From Methylobacterium sp. J-068 (GTDB lineage Bacteria; Pseudomonadota; Alphaproteobacteria; Rhizobiales; Beijerinckiaceae): DNA of 64,000 nt. How positions within the stretch are numbered: the stretch's first letter is position 1; the number at the start of each line of letters is the position of its first letter. The stretch lies in contig NZ_JAKSXY010000084.1 in NCBI RefSeq assembly GCF_022829445.1, positions 62,001 to 126,000 on the forward strand. Reading direction: 5' to 3'. Position numbers and translations under genes: made by a program. This document shows positions 44,274-53,418 of this stretch, piece by piece. The notes under the pieces are model-generated. The model was given only the letters and a program-made list of their open reading frames with translations, was not told the DNA's origin and made no database searches.

Positions 44274-45239
44274 GTGAGGGCAGCTTCGGGGCAGGCGTTG
44301 GGAACGGCGGGCTCCGAGCAGTCCGCCCTCCTGCTGGGCTGGCGCCGCTACGTTCCGGAGGCGATCGGGCTCGTCCTCTTCCTGGTCCTCGTGGATCATC
44401 TCTATTTCGACGGCACCCGCTTCGCCTGGATCGCGCCCCGCCCGTTCTGGATTCCCATCATCCTGATCTCGGCGCAGTACGGTCTCGCGGGCGGCGTCTT
44501 CGCCACCCTCGCGTCGACGCTGGCCCTGTACAGTTCCGCGCTGCCGTCGCAGCTCGCGACGCAGGATTACTATGCCTATTCGCGGCTGGTGGTGGCCGAA
44601 CCGACCGCGTGGCTCGCCTGTGCGCTGGTCCTCGGCGGCTTGCGCAGCCTCCACATCTTCCACGCCGCGGAGTTGCGCCAGCAGCGGGACGACGCGCTGC
44701 AGGAGGGCGAGATCCTCGGTCGCGGCCTCTCGGACGCGATGGCGGAGATCGCCCGGCTCGAATTGCGGATCGCGAGCGAGACGCAGACCCTCGGCGCCGT
44801 GGCCCAGGCCTTCGGGCGCCTCGACGCCGGGGACGCGCCTCGGCCGGCCGCGAGCCTCGCCGAACTCGGCCGCCTCCTTATCGGGGCGAGCGCGATCACG
44901 CTCTACGGGCATGGCCCCGAGGGCTTCGCGGCCCTGGCCGTCGCCGGGGACGGCGCATCGCGCGACCACGTCGGCATCCCGCCCCTCGACGACGGCACGG
45001 TGCAGGCCCTGCGCCAGACCCCAGACCTCGTCTGGCGGCGCGACCGCGTGGCCGATGCCGAGCGGATGCCCGCCGGAGCGATCCTCGCCATCGGCATCCC
45101 CGCACCCGACCGCTCCGGCCCGCTCGGCCTCATCCTGGTGGAGCGGCTCCTGCCGAGCCGGACCCTCGCCGCCGCCGCTGCGCAGGCCCGGGACGTGGCG
45201 CGCGGCGTGGCCGGCCTTCTCGGGCGGGTGGAGCGATGA
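44274..45239 (+). CDS. pelD: PelD homologue lacking the GGDEF-like c-di-GMP receptor domain
   Basis: 321 aa. N-terminal membrane helices (YVPEAIGLVLFLVLVDHLYF, FWIPIILISAQYGLAGG, FATLASTLALYSS, WLACALVLGGL), then a coiled linker (LRQQRDDALQEG), then a GAF-type domain (about 165-315, ending ILAIGIPAPD...LGLILVERLLPS). Pseudomonas PelD (about 455 aa) continues into a degenerate GGDEF domain whose RxxD site binds c-di-GMP; here the protein ends right after the GAF part (LLGRVER). The start is GTG 44274 with GGGGGAG upstream. It overlaps pelE by four bases. PelD normally scaffolds PelE, PelF and PelG in the inner membrane. Confidence 0.8.
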   Translation: MRAASGQALGTAGSEQSALLLGWRRYVPEAIGLVLFLVLVDHLYFDGTRFAWIAPRPFWIPIILISAQYGLAGGVFATLASTLALYSSALPSQLATQDYYAYSRLVVAEPTAWLACALVLGGLRSLHIFHAAELRQQRDDALQEGEILGRGLSDAMAEIARLELRIASETQTLGAVAQAFGRLDAGDAPRPAASLAELGRLLIGASAITLYGHGPEGFAALAVAGDGASRDHVGIPPLDDGTVQALRQTPDLVWRRDRVADAERMPAGAILAIGIPAPDRSGPLGLILVERLLPSRTLAAAAAQARDVARGVAGLLGRVER

Positions 45240-46150
45240 TGATCGACGCGGAACCAGGCGGCGTCGCCGCGAGCGCCCGGACCGGCTGGGTCGTCGGCGG
45301 CCTCACGCGGACGCCGCCGATCTGGATCGCGCTCGCCACGGCTCTCGGCGAGGTCGCCCTCGCCCTCGCGCTGGTGAAGGGACTCGCCGGGCCGGCGCCG
45401 GTGCTGGCGGGCCACCTCGCCCTTTGCCTTCTCCTCGGCCTCCGCGCGGCGCAGGACGCGGACGCATCGGCATCCCTCGCCCACCTGACGCTCTGGACCT
45501 TCGTGGCCGGCCCGCTCGGCAGCCTCGTCGCCCTCGGGCTCGCGATCCTCGACGGGGTGGCGGGCAAGCCCGCCCTGGCTCGGGATTTCGGGAGCTGGGT
45601 CGAGGCGGAGGGCGCCCTGGAGCCGACCACCGCCTGCCGTCGCCTGAGCAGCGACCTGCGCGATGGCCGCCTCCGGGTCGGCAATGCCGGCGCGGTGCCG
45701 GCCCTGGCCGATGTCCTCGCGACGGGGCCCAAGGAGGCGAAGTTCGAGGCGCTGGCGATTGTCGGTCGCCGGTTCGATCCCGCCCTCACCCACGTCATCC
45801 GCGCGGCGATCCAGGATGCCGATCCCTCCGTGCGGGTCCTCGCCTCCACGGTGCTCGCCAAGCTCCAGACGCGCTTCACCCGCGACCTCATCGCCCTGGA
45901 GGAGGCCGCCGCGCGATCCCCCGACGACGCGGCGGCCTGGATCGCCCTCGCGCGGGCGCGCCGGACTTACGCCGAATCGGGACTGACCGAACCTCTTCAG
46001 GCCCGCGCGGAACGCGAGGCGGCCCGCCTCGCCGCCGGCCGGGCCGTGGCGGCGGAGCCCCGGAACGCCGCCGCGCAGATCCTGCTCGCGGAGATCGATG
46101 GCGCCGACGGTCGGCCCGCGGATGCGCCTCGACCGGAGACCGGCTCATGA
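45236..46150 (+). CDS. pelE: PelE homologue, inner-membrane TPR protein
   Basis: 304 aa. Two N-terminal membrane hairpins (WIALATALGEVALALALVKG, VLAGHLALCLLLGL, LTLWTFVAGPLGSLVALGLAIL) are followed by a helical repeat region (ALADVLATGPKEAKFEALAIVG...; TPR/HEAT-like with VRVLASTVLAKLQ). Size and topology match PelE (about 329 aa), which binds PelD and helps recruit PelF. ATG ATG at 45236 inside the pelD stop, and its own stop overlaps pelF by four bases. Assigned mainly by position between pelD and pelF. Confidence 0.75.
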   Translation: MMIDAEPGGVAASARTGWVVGGLTRTPPIWIALATALGEVALALALVKGLAGPAPVLAGHLALCLLLGLRAAQDADASASLAHLTLWTFVAGPLGSLVALGLAILDGVAGKPALARDFGSWVEAEGALEPTTACRRLSSDLRDGRLRVGNAGAVPALADVLATGPKEAKFEALAIVGRRFDPALTHVIRAAIQDADPSVRVLASTVLAKLQTRFTRDLIALEEAAARSPDDAAAWIALARARRTYAESGLTEPLQARAEREAARLAAGRAVAAEPRNAAAQILLAEIDGADGRPADAPRPETGS

Positions 46151-47703
46151 CGGCGCGCGGCACGGCAGCACCGTCGGACGTCTGCCTGCTGGTCGAGGGC
46201 GGCTATCCCTATCTTCTCGGGGGCGTCTCGTCCTGGACCGACAGCTACATCCGCAGCTTTCCGCACAAGCGCTTCAGCATCGTGGCCTTCACGGTGTCGA
46301 GCCAGGACCGCACGCCGAAATTCACGCTGCCGCCGAACGTCGACAGCGTCACCGACGTCCTCATCGATGCCTGTCCTCCCGGACGTCTGCCCATTTTACG
46401 CGGGCGCGACCGGGTCGCGCCGATGATCGAGAGTCTGCGCACGGTGCTGACCGAGGGCGACGGGGCGGCCTGGGCCGCCTGCGTCCGCGCCTTCGCGGCC
46501 CGCGGCCTCGGACAGCGGGCGCTGCTCGACTCGCGTGCCGCCTGGACCGCCCTGGAGCGGATCTACGAGGCGATGCTTCCGGGCGCGCCCTTCGTCGATT
46601 TCTTCTGGACCTGGCGCTTCCTGGCCCGCAGCCTCATCGCGGTGGCCACCGCCCCGATCCCGCCGGCTCGGATCTACCACGCGCTCTCGACGGGGTATCC
46701 GGGCCTGTTCGGTGCTCGCGCGCGGATTCTGACCGGCAGGCCCTTCGTCGTGACCGAGCACGGCATCTACACGAACGAGCGCCGGATCGAACTCTCCGTC
46801 GCCGACTGGATCTACGATTCCGGCGCGGGCGGGTTCGACGTGAGCGGCGCCACGCCCGAGTTGCGCCGGGTCTGGCTGAACGCCTTCAACGGCATGGCGC
46901 GGATCAGCTACGATTCCGCGGACCGCATCACGACCCAGTTCCGGACCAACCAGCTCTACCAGATCCAGGACGGCGCCCCGGAGGCGAAGCTCCGCGCCAT
47001 CCCGAACGGCATCCGGCTCGACGAGTTCGCCGCGATTCCTCCGGGGCCGCTGCCGCGCCGCCCCACCGTCCTGCTGGTCGGCCGCGTCGTGCCGATCAAG
47101 GACATCCGCACCTTCATCCAGGCCGCCGGCTTGCTGCGCCGGCAGGTGCCGGAGGTCGATGCGATCATCGTCGGGCCGGAGGACGAGGACCCGGCCTACG
47201 CGGCCGAGTGCCGGGGCCTCGTGCGCCAGCTCGGCCTGCAGGACACGGTCCGCTTCCTCGGCCGGGTCCGGGACGTGCGCGCCTATTTCGGCCAGACCGA
47301 CGTCGTCGCGCTCACCAGCATCAGCGAGGCGCAGCCCCTGGCGATCCTCGAGGCCGGCGCGGCCGGCGTGCCGGCGGTGGCCACCGATGTCGGCTCCTGC
47401 CGCGAGATCCTGGAAGGCCCCGGCGGCCCTGGCTCAGACACCGTCGGCGGCTACGTGGTGCGGGCCTGCGATCCCCAGGCCACCGCCGACGCTCTCGCGC
47501 GAATCCTGCGCGATCCCGCCTTGCGCGACCGCCTGGGGCGGAATCTGCGGGCCCGCATCCATGCCGTGTTCGATCAGGACCGCGTCGTCGGGCTCTACGA
47601 GGCGCTCTACGCCTCCCTGGCCCCGGCGCCCGAACCACCCCAGGGGCGCCCCGACACCGTCGCGGATCCCCCGACACCGTCGAGGGTCCCATGGCCGGCC
47701 TAG
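46147..47703 (+). CDS. pelF: PelF, cytosolic GT4 glycosyltransferase (Pel polymerase)
   Basis: 518 aa, close to Pseudomonas PelF (507). It begins with the PelF-specific segment VCLLVEGGYPYLLGGVSSW, then HALSTGYPGLFGARARILTG, FVVTEHGIYTNERR, RAIPNGIRLDEF and the GT4 donor-site region (VLLVGRVVPIKDIRTFIQAA, then ALTSISEAQPLAILEAGAAG with the EX7E Glu pair). PelF uses UDP-activated N-acetylhexosamine to make the Pel polymer together with PelD, PelE and PelG. It shares 13 bp with pelG. This gene is the most diagnostic evidence that the region is Pel-type. Confidence 0.92.
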   Translation: MTARGTAAPSDVCLLVEGGYPYLLGGVSSWTDSYIRSFPHKRFSIVAFTVSSQDRTPKFTLPPNVDSVTDVLIDACPPGRLPILRGRDRVAPMIESLRTVLTEGDGAAWAACVRAFAARGLGQRALLDSRAAWTALERIYEAMLPGAPFVDFFWTWRFLARSLIAVATAPIPPARIYHALSTGYPGLFGARARILTGRPFVVTEHGIYTNERRIELSVADWIYDSGAGGFDVSGATPELRRVWLNAFNGMARISYDSADRITTQFRTNQLYQIQDGAPEAKLRAIPNGIRLDEFAAIPPGPLPRRPTVLLVGRVVPIKDIRTFIQAAGLLRRQVPEVDAIIVGPEDEDPAYAAECRGLVRQLGLQDTVRFLGRVRDVRAYFGQTDVVALTSISEAQPLAILEAGAAGVPAVATDVGSCREILEGPGGPGSDTVGGYVVRACDPQATADALARILRDPALRDRLGRNLRARIHAVFDQDRVVGLYEALYASLAPAPEPPQGRPDTVADPPTPSRVPWPA

Positions 47704-49091
47704 GCTTCGCGCTGGAGCGCATGACGCAGGGACGCTCGCTGACCAGCACCGCCGGCGCCTACGTCTACGCGGCGCTTCTGGTCGCCGGCCCCTGGATCTT
47801 CACGGTGCTGGCCATCGGCGGCATCGACCTCGCCGCCTGCCCCGGTGGCGACTGCCCCGGCTTGCCCGTCTTCCGGTCGATCATCATCTACAACGCACTG
47901 GTCTCGGCGATCCTGACCGGCCCCATCGCCTTCGTCTGCACCCGCTTCGTCTCGGACCGGATCTGGCTCAAGCGCTACGAGAGCGTCACCTTCGCGTTCG
48001 TGGTCGCCCAATCCGTGTTCGCCGGCACGGCGCTGGCGATCGCGGCACCCTTCTACCTGTTCGCGGCGGATCTGCCCGCCCCCGATGCCCTGGCGGGGTT
48101 GCAGAACCTGATGCTGATGGGGGCGGCCTGGCTCCTCATCCCGTTTCTCGGGGCGATCCGGAGCTACGTCGCCGTGGCCATCGCCTTCGCGGCCGGCGCG
48201 GGCCTCATGGTGGCGCTGATCGCGGTGGCGCCGCGCAGCGATCCCCTGCACCTGCTGACCGCCTTCAACGTCGGCCTGACCGTCATCGACCTGCTCCTCG
48301 CCCGGCGTCTCCTGCGGGAATACGGCATGGCGCTCGTCCCCGACGGCGCTCTGGCCCGCACGCTGCGCACCCACTGGGACCTGCCCTTGATCGGGCTGAC
48401 CTGCGCCCTCGGGCTCTGGGTCGACAAGCTGATCATGTGGTGCGCGGCACCCGTCGGCGTCACCATTGTGGGCGGCGCCTTCCGGACCATGCCGAACTAC
48501 GACACGCCGATGTTCTGGGCGCAGCTGGCCTCGATCCCGATCCTCGCGGTGTTCTTCGTCCACGTGGAGACGAACTTCTTCCGCCTCAGCCGCGCCTTCT
48601 ACGGCAGCCTCGCCAACGGGGTCAGCCGGCGGGACCTGACCCGCATGATGGCGCGGCTGTCGCATTTCGTGATGGCCAAGCTCGTCGGGCTGTTCATCGC
48701 CCTCTCGGCCGTCGCCCTCATCGCGATCCTGATCTCCTTCGTGGTGATCGAGCCCCTCGGCCTGCGGGCGAGCCAGATGGGCATCCTGCGCGCGGCCCTG
48801 GCCGGGATGGTGTTCCAGACCAGCTCCTCGTTCTGCTTCATCTTCCTGCTGTACTTCGACCTGCGCCGGCACGCGCTCGCGGTCTCGGGGACGTACTTCA
48901 TCCTCAACGGCACGCTGACGGCGGCCCTCCTGCCCCTCGGCTTCCCGTATTTCGGCTACGGCAACCTGCTCGCCTCGGCGCTCACCTTCCTGCTCGCGGT
49001 ATTGATCCTCGCCCACGAACTGCCCTGGCTGCATTTCCACGCCTTCGTGACCAACAACACCTCCCTCCGAGCGAGTCCGAGCGATGGATAG
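47691..49091 (+). CDS. pelG: PelG, inner-membrane Pel polysaccharide exporter
   Basis: 466 aa (Pseudomonas PelG 456). About 12 membrane helices of the MOP-like exporter type. The N-terminal GFALERMTQGRSLTSTAGAY and AYAALLVAGPWIFTVLAI segments are typical of PelG, as are RFVSDRIWLKRYESV and KLIMWCAAPVG with MPNYDTPMFWAQL. It works with PelF to move polymer across the inner membrane. ATG 47691 lies inside the end of pelF, and its own end overlaps the hydrolase gene by 8 bp, so the four genes form one tightly coupled unit. Confidence 0.92.
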   Translation: MAGLGFALERMTQGRSLTSTAGAYVYAALLVAGPWIFTVLAIGGIDLAACPGGDCPGLPVFRSIIIYNALVSAILTGPIAFVCTRFVSDRIWLKRYESVTFAFVVAQSVFAGTALAIAAPFYLFAADLPAPDALAGLQNLMLMGAAWLLIPFLGAIRSYVAVAIAFAAGAGLMVALIAVAPRSDPLHLLTAFNVGLTVIDLLLARRLLREYGMALVPDGALARTLRTHWDLPLIGLTCALGLWVDKLIMWCAAPVGVTIVGGAFRTMPNYDTPMFWAQLASIPILAVFFVHVETNFFRLSRAFYGSLANGVSRRDLTRMMARLSHFVMAKLVGLFIALSAVALIAILISFVVIEPLGLRASQMGILRAALAGMVFQTSSSFCFIFLLYFDLRRHALAVSGTYFILNGTLTAALLPLGFPYFGYGNLLASALTFLLAVLILAHELPWLHFHAFVTNNTSLRASPSDG

Positions 49092-50010
49092 CGGTCCCAA
49101 GCACCCGTCCCCGGGCCTCCCGCCCCCGACGCTCCCGCGCCGCAGCGTGCTGGGGCTGCTCGGCGGCCTCGGCGCCGCCGGTCTCCTCGACCGTCCGGCC
49201 CGGGCCCAGCACTGGCTCGCGCGTCCGGGCCTGTCCTGGACCCTCTTCTACGGCGAGGACCTCGATCCCGAGGAATTCGAGGAATTCGACATCGCGGTGC
49301 TCGATCCGGGCTTCAAGCGCCCGGTCGCGTCGGTGACGGCCCTCGGCACGCAGGCGCTGGGTTACCTCAGCCTCGGCGAGATCAAGCGCACGAGCCCGTT
49401 CTTCCCGCGTCTGAACGATCCCGACACCCTGCTGTCCGAGAATCCGAACTGGCCCGACACCGTCCTCTGCGACGTGCGCCGCCCGGCCTGGCGCGCCCTG
49501 GTCCTCGACGTGGCGATTCCGGCCCTGCTGGAGCAGGGCTTCTCCGGCCTGTTCTTCGATACCCTCGATACCCCGCCCCACCTCGAACAGACCGACCCCG
49601 AGCGCTTCGCCGGGATGCGCGAGGCCGCCATCGACCTCGTGCGCACGATCCGCCAGCGCTTTCCCGGCCGGACGCTGCTGATGAACCGCGGCTACGCCCT
49701 GCTGCCCGAGCTGACGGACGCCGTCGACGGCGTCGTCGCCGAGAGCCTGCTGACGACCTATGACGGGCGGGCGAACGGCTATCGCTGGATCGAGGAGACC
49801 GAGCGCGATCAGCACCGGCAGGCCCTGCAGCCGCTGCGCGACGCCTCACCGCCCGTGCCGATCCTCAGCCTGGATTACTGGGACCCGGAGGATGCGGACA
49901 CGATCCGCGAGATCTATGCCCGCGAGCGTGCCCTCGGGCATCGGCCCTACGTCGCGCAGGTCCTCCTCGACAAGATCATCCGCGAGCCCGTCGCAACCGC
50001 GCAGAGATGA
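49084..50010 (+). CDS. Stand-alone endo-alpha-1,4-polygalactosaminidase-type hydrolase (PelA hydrolase-like)
   Basis: 308 aa. An N-terminal Tat-like signal with a twin Arg (PRRSVLGLLGGLGAAGLL, cleavage near ARAQ, about residue 41) precedes a single TIM-barrel GH114/GH166-type domain. The candidate catalytic Glu is Glu220 in DGVVAESLLT, with the acidic FFDTLD pair at Asp159 and Asp162. In Pseudomonas this activity is the N-terminal domain of the multi-domain PelA; here it stands alone, and the deacetylase lies 11 kb away on the RTX protein. It overlaps pelG by 8 bp. Probably periplasmic, trimming polymer during export. Confidence 0.85.
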   Translation: MDSGPKHPSPGLPPPTLPRRSVLGLLGGLGAAGLLDRPARAQHWLARPGLSWTLFYGEDLDPEEFEEFDIAVLDPGFKRPVASVTALGTQALGYLSLGEIKRTSPFFPRLNDPDTLLSENPNWPDTVLCDVRRPAWRALVLDVAIPALLEQGFSGLFFDTLDTPPHLEQTDPERFAGMREAAIDLVRTIRQRFPGRTLLMNRGYALLPELTDAVDGVVAESLLTTYDGRANGYRWIEETERDQHRQALQPLRDASPPVPILSLDYWDPEDADTIREIYARERALGHRPYVAQVLLDKIIREPVATAQR

Positions 50011-50135
50011 AGTCCATGCGTCTGGTCCCGGCTGCTGTCGGATGGTGTCCTAATCCTTTCGTGTCAATTGCGCCGAACGGGTGTGTCCTGTGAACTGATC
50101 CGCGTTGTGCTTGGAAAAAGCCTCGGGGGCATACG

Positions 50136-51134
50136 ATGGACAGCAATATGTGGCAGGCAAAGCGCGTCGCCGTCACCGGGGCCGGCGGCTTCATCGGCAG
50201 TCACCTCGTCGATGGCCTCGTCCGGGCGGGTGCCGAGGTCACCGCGATCGTCCGCTACAATTCCGGCGCGCGGATGGGCAACCTCGACTTCCTCGACCCC
50301 GAGGTGCGGGCCGCGACGACGGTCGCCTTCGGAAACATCGAGGACAGCGACTTCATCTACCAGACCCTCGAGGGCAAGGACGTCGTCCTGCATCTCGGCG
50401 CCCTGATCGCGATCCCCTATTCCTACGAGGCCCCGCGAAGCTACGTGCGCGCCAACATCGAGGGCACGCTGAACGTGCTCCAGGCCGGGCGCCGCGGCAC
50501 GATCGGCCGGATCGTCCACACCAGCACCTCGGAGGTCTACGGCACCGCCCTGCGCGCGCCCATCGACGAGACCCACCCCCTCCAGGGGCAATCCCCCTAC
50601 TCCGCCTCGAAGATCGCGGCCGACAAGCTCGCCGAGAGCTTCTGCCGCTCGTTCGACCTGCCGGTGGTGACGCTGCGGCCCTTCAACACCTACGGGCCGC
50701 GCCAGAGCGCGCGCGCCTTCATCCCGACGATCATCTCGCAGGCCTGCGCCCGCGACGAGATCCGCCTCGGCTCGCTGACGCCCGAGCGCGACATGACCTA
50801 CGTGTCCGACACGGTGGCGGGCTTCCTGGCGGCCGGCGTGCAGCCCGGCATCGAGGGCATGACCATCAATCTCGGCACCGGGGAGACCCACTCGGTCGGA
50901 TGGTTCGCGCGCCGGATCCTCGACCTGATGGGCGTGGACAAGCCCATCGTCACGGAGGCGCAGCGCCTGCGCCCCGAGCAGAGCGAGGTGCTCAAGCTGA
51001 TCTCCGACAACAGCCTCGCCCGCAGGGCCATGGGCTGGACCCCCCGGATGAGCATCGACGACGGACTCTGCCGGATGATCGACTTCGTGCGCTCCAATCC
51101 CGGCTTCTACGCCACCGACCGCTACGTCACCTGA
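50136..51134 (+). CDS. LegB-like NAD-dependent sugar-nucleotide SDR
   Basis: 332 aa. Extended SDR with GAGGFIG (15-21), HTSTSEVYGTA and the catalytic Tyr155/Lys159 in SPYSASKIAADKLAESF, then RPFNTYGPRQSARAFIPT and GSLTPERDMTYVSDTV. These segments match the LegB-type UDP-GlcNAc 4,6-dehydratase / UDP-sugar epimerase group. In the pel context a UDP-GlcNAc C4-epimerase role like PelX, making UDP-GalNAc, is possible; dehydratase activity is the alternative. ATG at 50136 (ATG 50148 is possible). It is 125 bp after the hydrolase gene on the same strand. Confidence 0.85.
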   Translation: MDSNMWQAKRVAVTGAGGFIGSHLVDGLVRAGAEVTAIVRYNSGARMGNLDFLDPEVRAATTVAFGNIEDSDFIYQTLEGKDVVLHLGALIAIPYSYEAPRSYVRANIEGTLNVLQAGRRGTIGRIVHTSTSEVYGTALRAPIDETHPLQGQSPYSASKIAADKLAESFCRSFDLPVVTLRPFNTYGPRQSARAFIPTIISQACARDEIRLGSLTPERDMTYVSDTVAGFLAAGVQPGIEGMTINLGTGETHSVGWFARRILDLMGVDKPIVTEAQRLRPEQSEVLKLISDNSLARRAMGWTPRMSIDDGLCRMIDFVRSNPGFYATDRYVT

Positions 51135-51267
51135 GGGCCGTGGCGCGCCCGGTCCGGCGGCGCGGGATGCGTGAGGGAATTCCCGGATTGACTCGCGCGC
51201 GTGCTTGCGGTTTCCGATGGTGGCCGGGCCGATGACGAACGGGGCCGGCCCGGAAGGCGACGTGACG

Positions 51268-52116
51268 ATGAGGGCGCCCGAGCGATGGGCCGGTGGGGCC
51301 GGGACGGCGGCGCGGCGATCGGCGCGCGCGGCGCTGGCGGTCGTGCTCCTGCTGGCCGGCGGCGCCTCGCGGGCGCGTGCGCAACCCGACGACGTCTCGG
51401 CGCTGTTCGCGCCCGGAACTGTGTTCTCGGTCGGGGCGCTGTCCGGGGTCGGTCCGCGCTTCCAGGGGGCGAACCGGGCCTCGCTCTGGGGCCTGCCCTA
51501 CCTCTCGTTCCGACGTCCCGGCGAAGCGCCGGAATGGTGGTCCCCCGACGATGGCCTCGACGCCGACCTCGTCGAGACGGGTCCGTTGCGGGTGGGCCCC
51601 GTGCTCGACCTGCGCGACGGGCGTTCCGCCCGGGACACCCGCCACGTTCCCGATCTGCCGACGGTGCCGCTCACGGTCGGCCTCGGCCTGTTCGGCGAAG
51701 TCTGGCTCGAGCGGGACACGCTGCGCCTCCGGGCCGAGGTCACCCAGGGCGTGCGGGCGCATGACGGCGTGCTGATCAAGCTCGCGGGCGATGCGATCCA
51801 CCGGTTCGGGCGCTTCACGCTCAGCGGCGGCCCGCGGCTCGTCCTCGCCGACGCGGCCTCCCAGCGAATCGATTTCGGCGTCCCGGACCGTGCCCTTGGC
51901 CTGAAACCCTACGACCCGCGAGGCGGCCCGCGTTCGGCGGGTCTGGCGGCGGCCCTGGCCTACGACTGGTCCGACGATTGGCAGACTCTCGTCTACGGCC
52001 GCTACGACCGGCTGCTCTCCGCCGCCGCCGCGAGCCCGATCGTCCGGCGGTTCGGAACGGTCAACCAATTGTCCGCGGGCGTGGGCGCGATCTATTCTTT
52101 CCGCAGCCCGCCGTGA
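51268..52116 (+). CDS. MipA/OmpV-family outer-membrane protein
   Basis: 282 aa from ATG 51268. Signal peptide with RR and a hydrophobic core (ALAVVLLLAGGASRARA). The mature protein alternates strands typical of MipA/OmpV (FSVGALSGVGPRFQGAN, LWGLPYLSFRR, GLGLFGEVWLERDTLRLRAEV) and ends SAGVGAIYSF. MipA-type proteins are small barrels linked to envelope scaffolding. In this cluster it might serve the polymer route, but at 282 residues it is too small to replace the PelB barrel directly. ATG codons at 51217 and 51232 are possible earlier starts. Confidence 0.75.
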   Translation: MRAPERWAGGAGTAARRSARAALAVVLLLAGGASRARAQPDDVSALFAPGTVFSVGALSGVGPRFQGANRASLWGLPYLSFRRPGEAPEWWSPDDGLDADLVETGPLRVGPVLDLRDGRSARDTRHVPDLPTVPLTVGLGLFGEVWLERDTLRLRAEVTQGVRAHDGVLIKLAGDAIHRFGRFTLSGGPRLVLADAASQRIDFGVPDRALGLKPYDPRGGPRSAGLAAALAYDWSDDWQTLVYGRYDRLLSAAAASPIVRRFGTVNQLSAGVGAIYSFRSPP

Positions 52117-52141
52117 CGGACCCGATCACGCCAACGTCAAA

Positions 52142-52176
52142 CACGAATTCGTGATCGAGTGATGTAAATTTGCATC
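52142..52176. promoter_or_regulatory. Two palindromes upstream of the reductase gene
   Basis: CACGAATTCGTG (52142-52153, perfect) and GATGTAAATTTGCATC (52161-52176, near-perfect), 8 bp apart and within an AT-rich stretch about 90-120 bp before the reductase start. They could be regulator sites for the reductase-SMR pair. Confidence 0.45.
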
Positions 52177-52263
52177 GCGCTCCGCGAATGTCGTTTTGCG
52201 CAGTTTTCGTCCGGATTATTTCTGAATTTGTCTGGCACACCGTCTCCAACGAGGGGGCGGAAT

Positions 52264-53418
52264 TTGAAACGCGTATTGCTCACCGGCGCGACCGGTCTGA
52301 TCGGCGGAGCCGTGCTCCACCATGCTCTCGACCGGGACGACGCCACGGAGTGGGTCTGCCTCGTCCGTTGCGGCAGCATCGAGCAGGGACGCCAGCGCGT
52401 CGCCGCCAGGCTCGCCCGCTTCACCGATCCGTTCACCGCCCAGCGCCTGGCCCGCAAGATCGAGATCGTGCCCGGCGACTTCACCCGCGCCGACCTCGAC
52501 ATGGACCCGCGCCTCGACGGCCTCACCCACATCCTGCACCTGGCCGCCGACACCTCGTGGTGGGGCGACGAGCGGGTCAACCGGACCAACCACGACGGCA
52601 CCCTGGCGCTGGCCCGCCGCGCCCGCGCGATGTCGGGGCTGCAACGCTTCCTCCACGTGGGAACCGCGATGATCTGCGGGGCCAACGCGCCGCATCACGT
52701 CGAGGAGGCCGCCTATCCGGCCGCCGATGCCCGGCATCTCGTCGCCTACACGGTGTCGAAGGCGGCGGCGGAATCCTCCCTCGCCGAGCACTTCTCGGAC
52801 CTGCCGATCGTCGTGGCCCGTCCCTCGATCGTCGTCGGGCACTCCGTCCTGGGCGCCGGCCCGAGTTCCAGCATCCTGTGGGTGGTGCGCGCGGCCGACC
52901 GCCTGCGCATGCTGCCCTGCGCGCCCGAGAGCAAGGTGGACATCGTCCCCTCCGACTGGGTCGCCGAAACCCTGCACGGCCTCCTGTTCAAGCCGAGCCT
53001 CGCGCACCGGCTCTATCACGTCTCGGGCGGTGCCTCGGCGAGCACCTCCTGGGCCGACCTGATGCGGGCCTTCGAAGCGGCCGAGCCCAGTGACGGCATC
53101 CGCGCCTTCACCCGCTTCGATCTGGCCGATCGCGCCACCCTGCGCGCCCGCTTCGCGCAGGTCTTCGGGCTCGACGGTTCCCTGAAGCAGGCGATGCTGC
53201 GCGCGACCCGCGCCTATTACGCGTTCTGCTCCCTCGATCTCAGCTTCGACAACACCCGCCTGCTGGCGGAGGGCTTCGCGGCACCGCCGCCGCTGCCGGC
53301 CTATCTCGGCACCTGCCTGGCGAACTCGGCCGAGATCGTCGACCAGTTCGCCGACGATCTGGAGATGTTCACCGCACCCGCCCCCAGCCAGCCCGCGGCG
53401 CTGACGGCCATCGCATGA
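52264..53418 (+). CDS. NAD(P)-dependent SDR, thioester/acyl reductase-like
   Basis: 384 aa starting at TTG 52264, preferred because GAGGGGG is 7 bases upstream and the protein then opens directly with the nucleotide-binding strand KRVLLTGATGLIGG (a TTG at 52228 would add 12 residues). Catalytic Tyr162/Lys166 in AYTVSKAAAE; VPGDFTRADLDM and HLAADTSWWG resemble the male-sterility/thioester reductase NAD-binding domain found in fatty acyl-CoA reductases. It has no carrier-protein domain. Substrate unknown, possibly a lipid or sugar-lipid. It is coupled by a four-base overlap to the SMR gene downstream. Confidence 0.75.
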   Translation: MKRVLLTGATGLIGGAVLHHALDRDDATEWVCLVRCGSIEQGRQRVAARLARFTDPFTAQRLARKIEIVPGDFTRADLDMDPRLDGLTHILHLAADTSWWGDERVNRTNHDGTLALARRARAMSGLQRFLHVGTAMICGANAPHHVEEAAYPAADARHLVAYTVSKAAAESSLAEHFSDLPIVVARPSIVVGHSVLGAGPSSSILWVVRAADRLRMLPCAPESKVDIVPSDWVAETLHGLLFKPSLAHRLYHVSGGASASTSWADLMRAFEAAEPSDGIRAFTRFDLADRATLRARFAQVFGLDGSLKQAMLRATRAYYAFCSLDLSFDNTRLLAEGFAAPPPLPAYLGTCLANSAEIVDQFADDLEMFTAPAPSQPAALTAIA

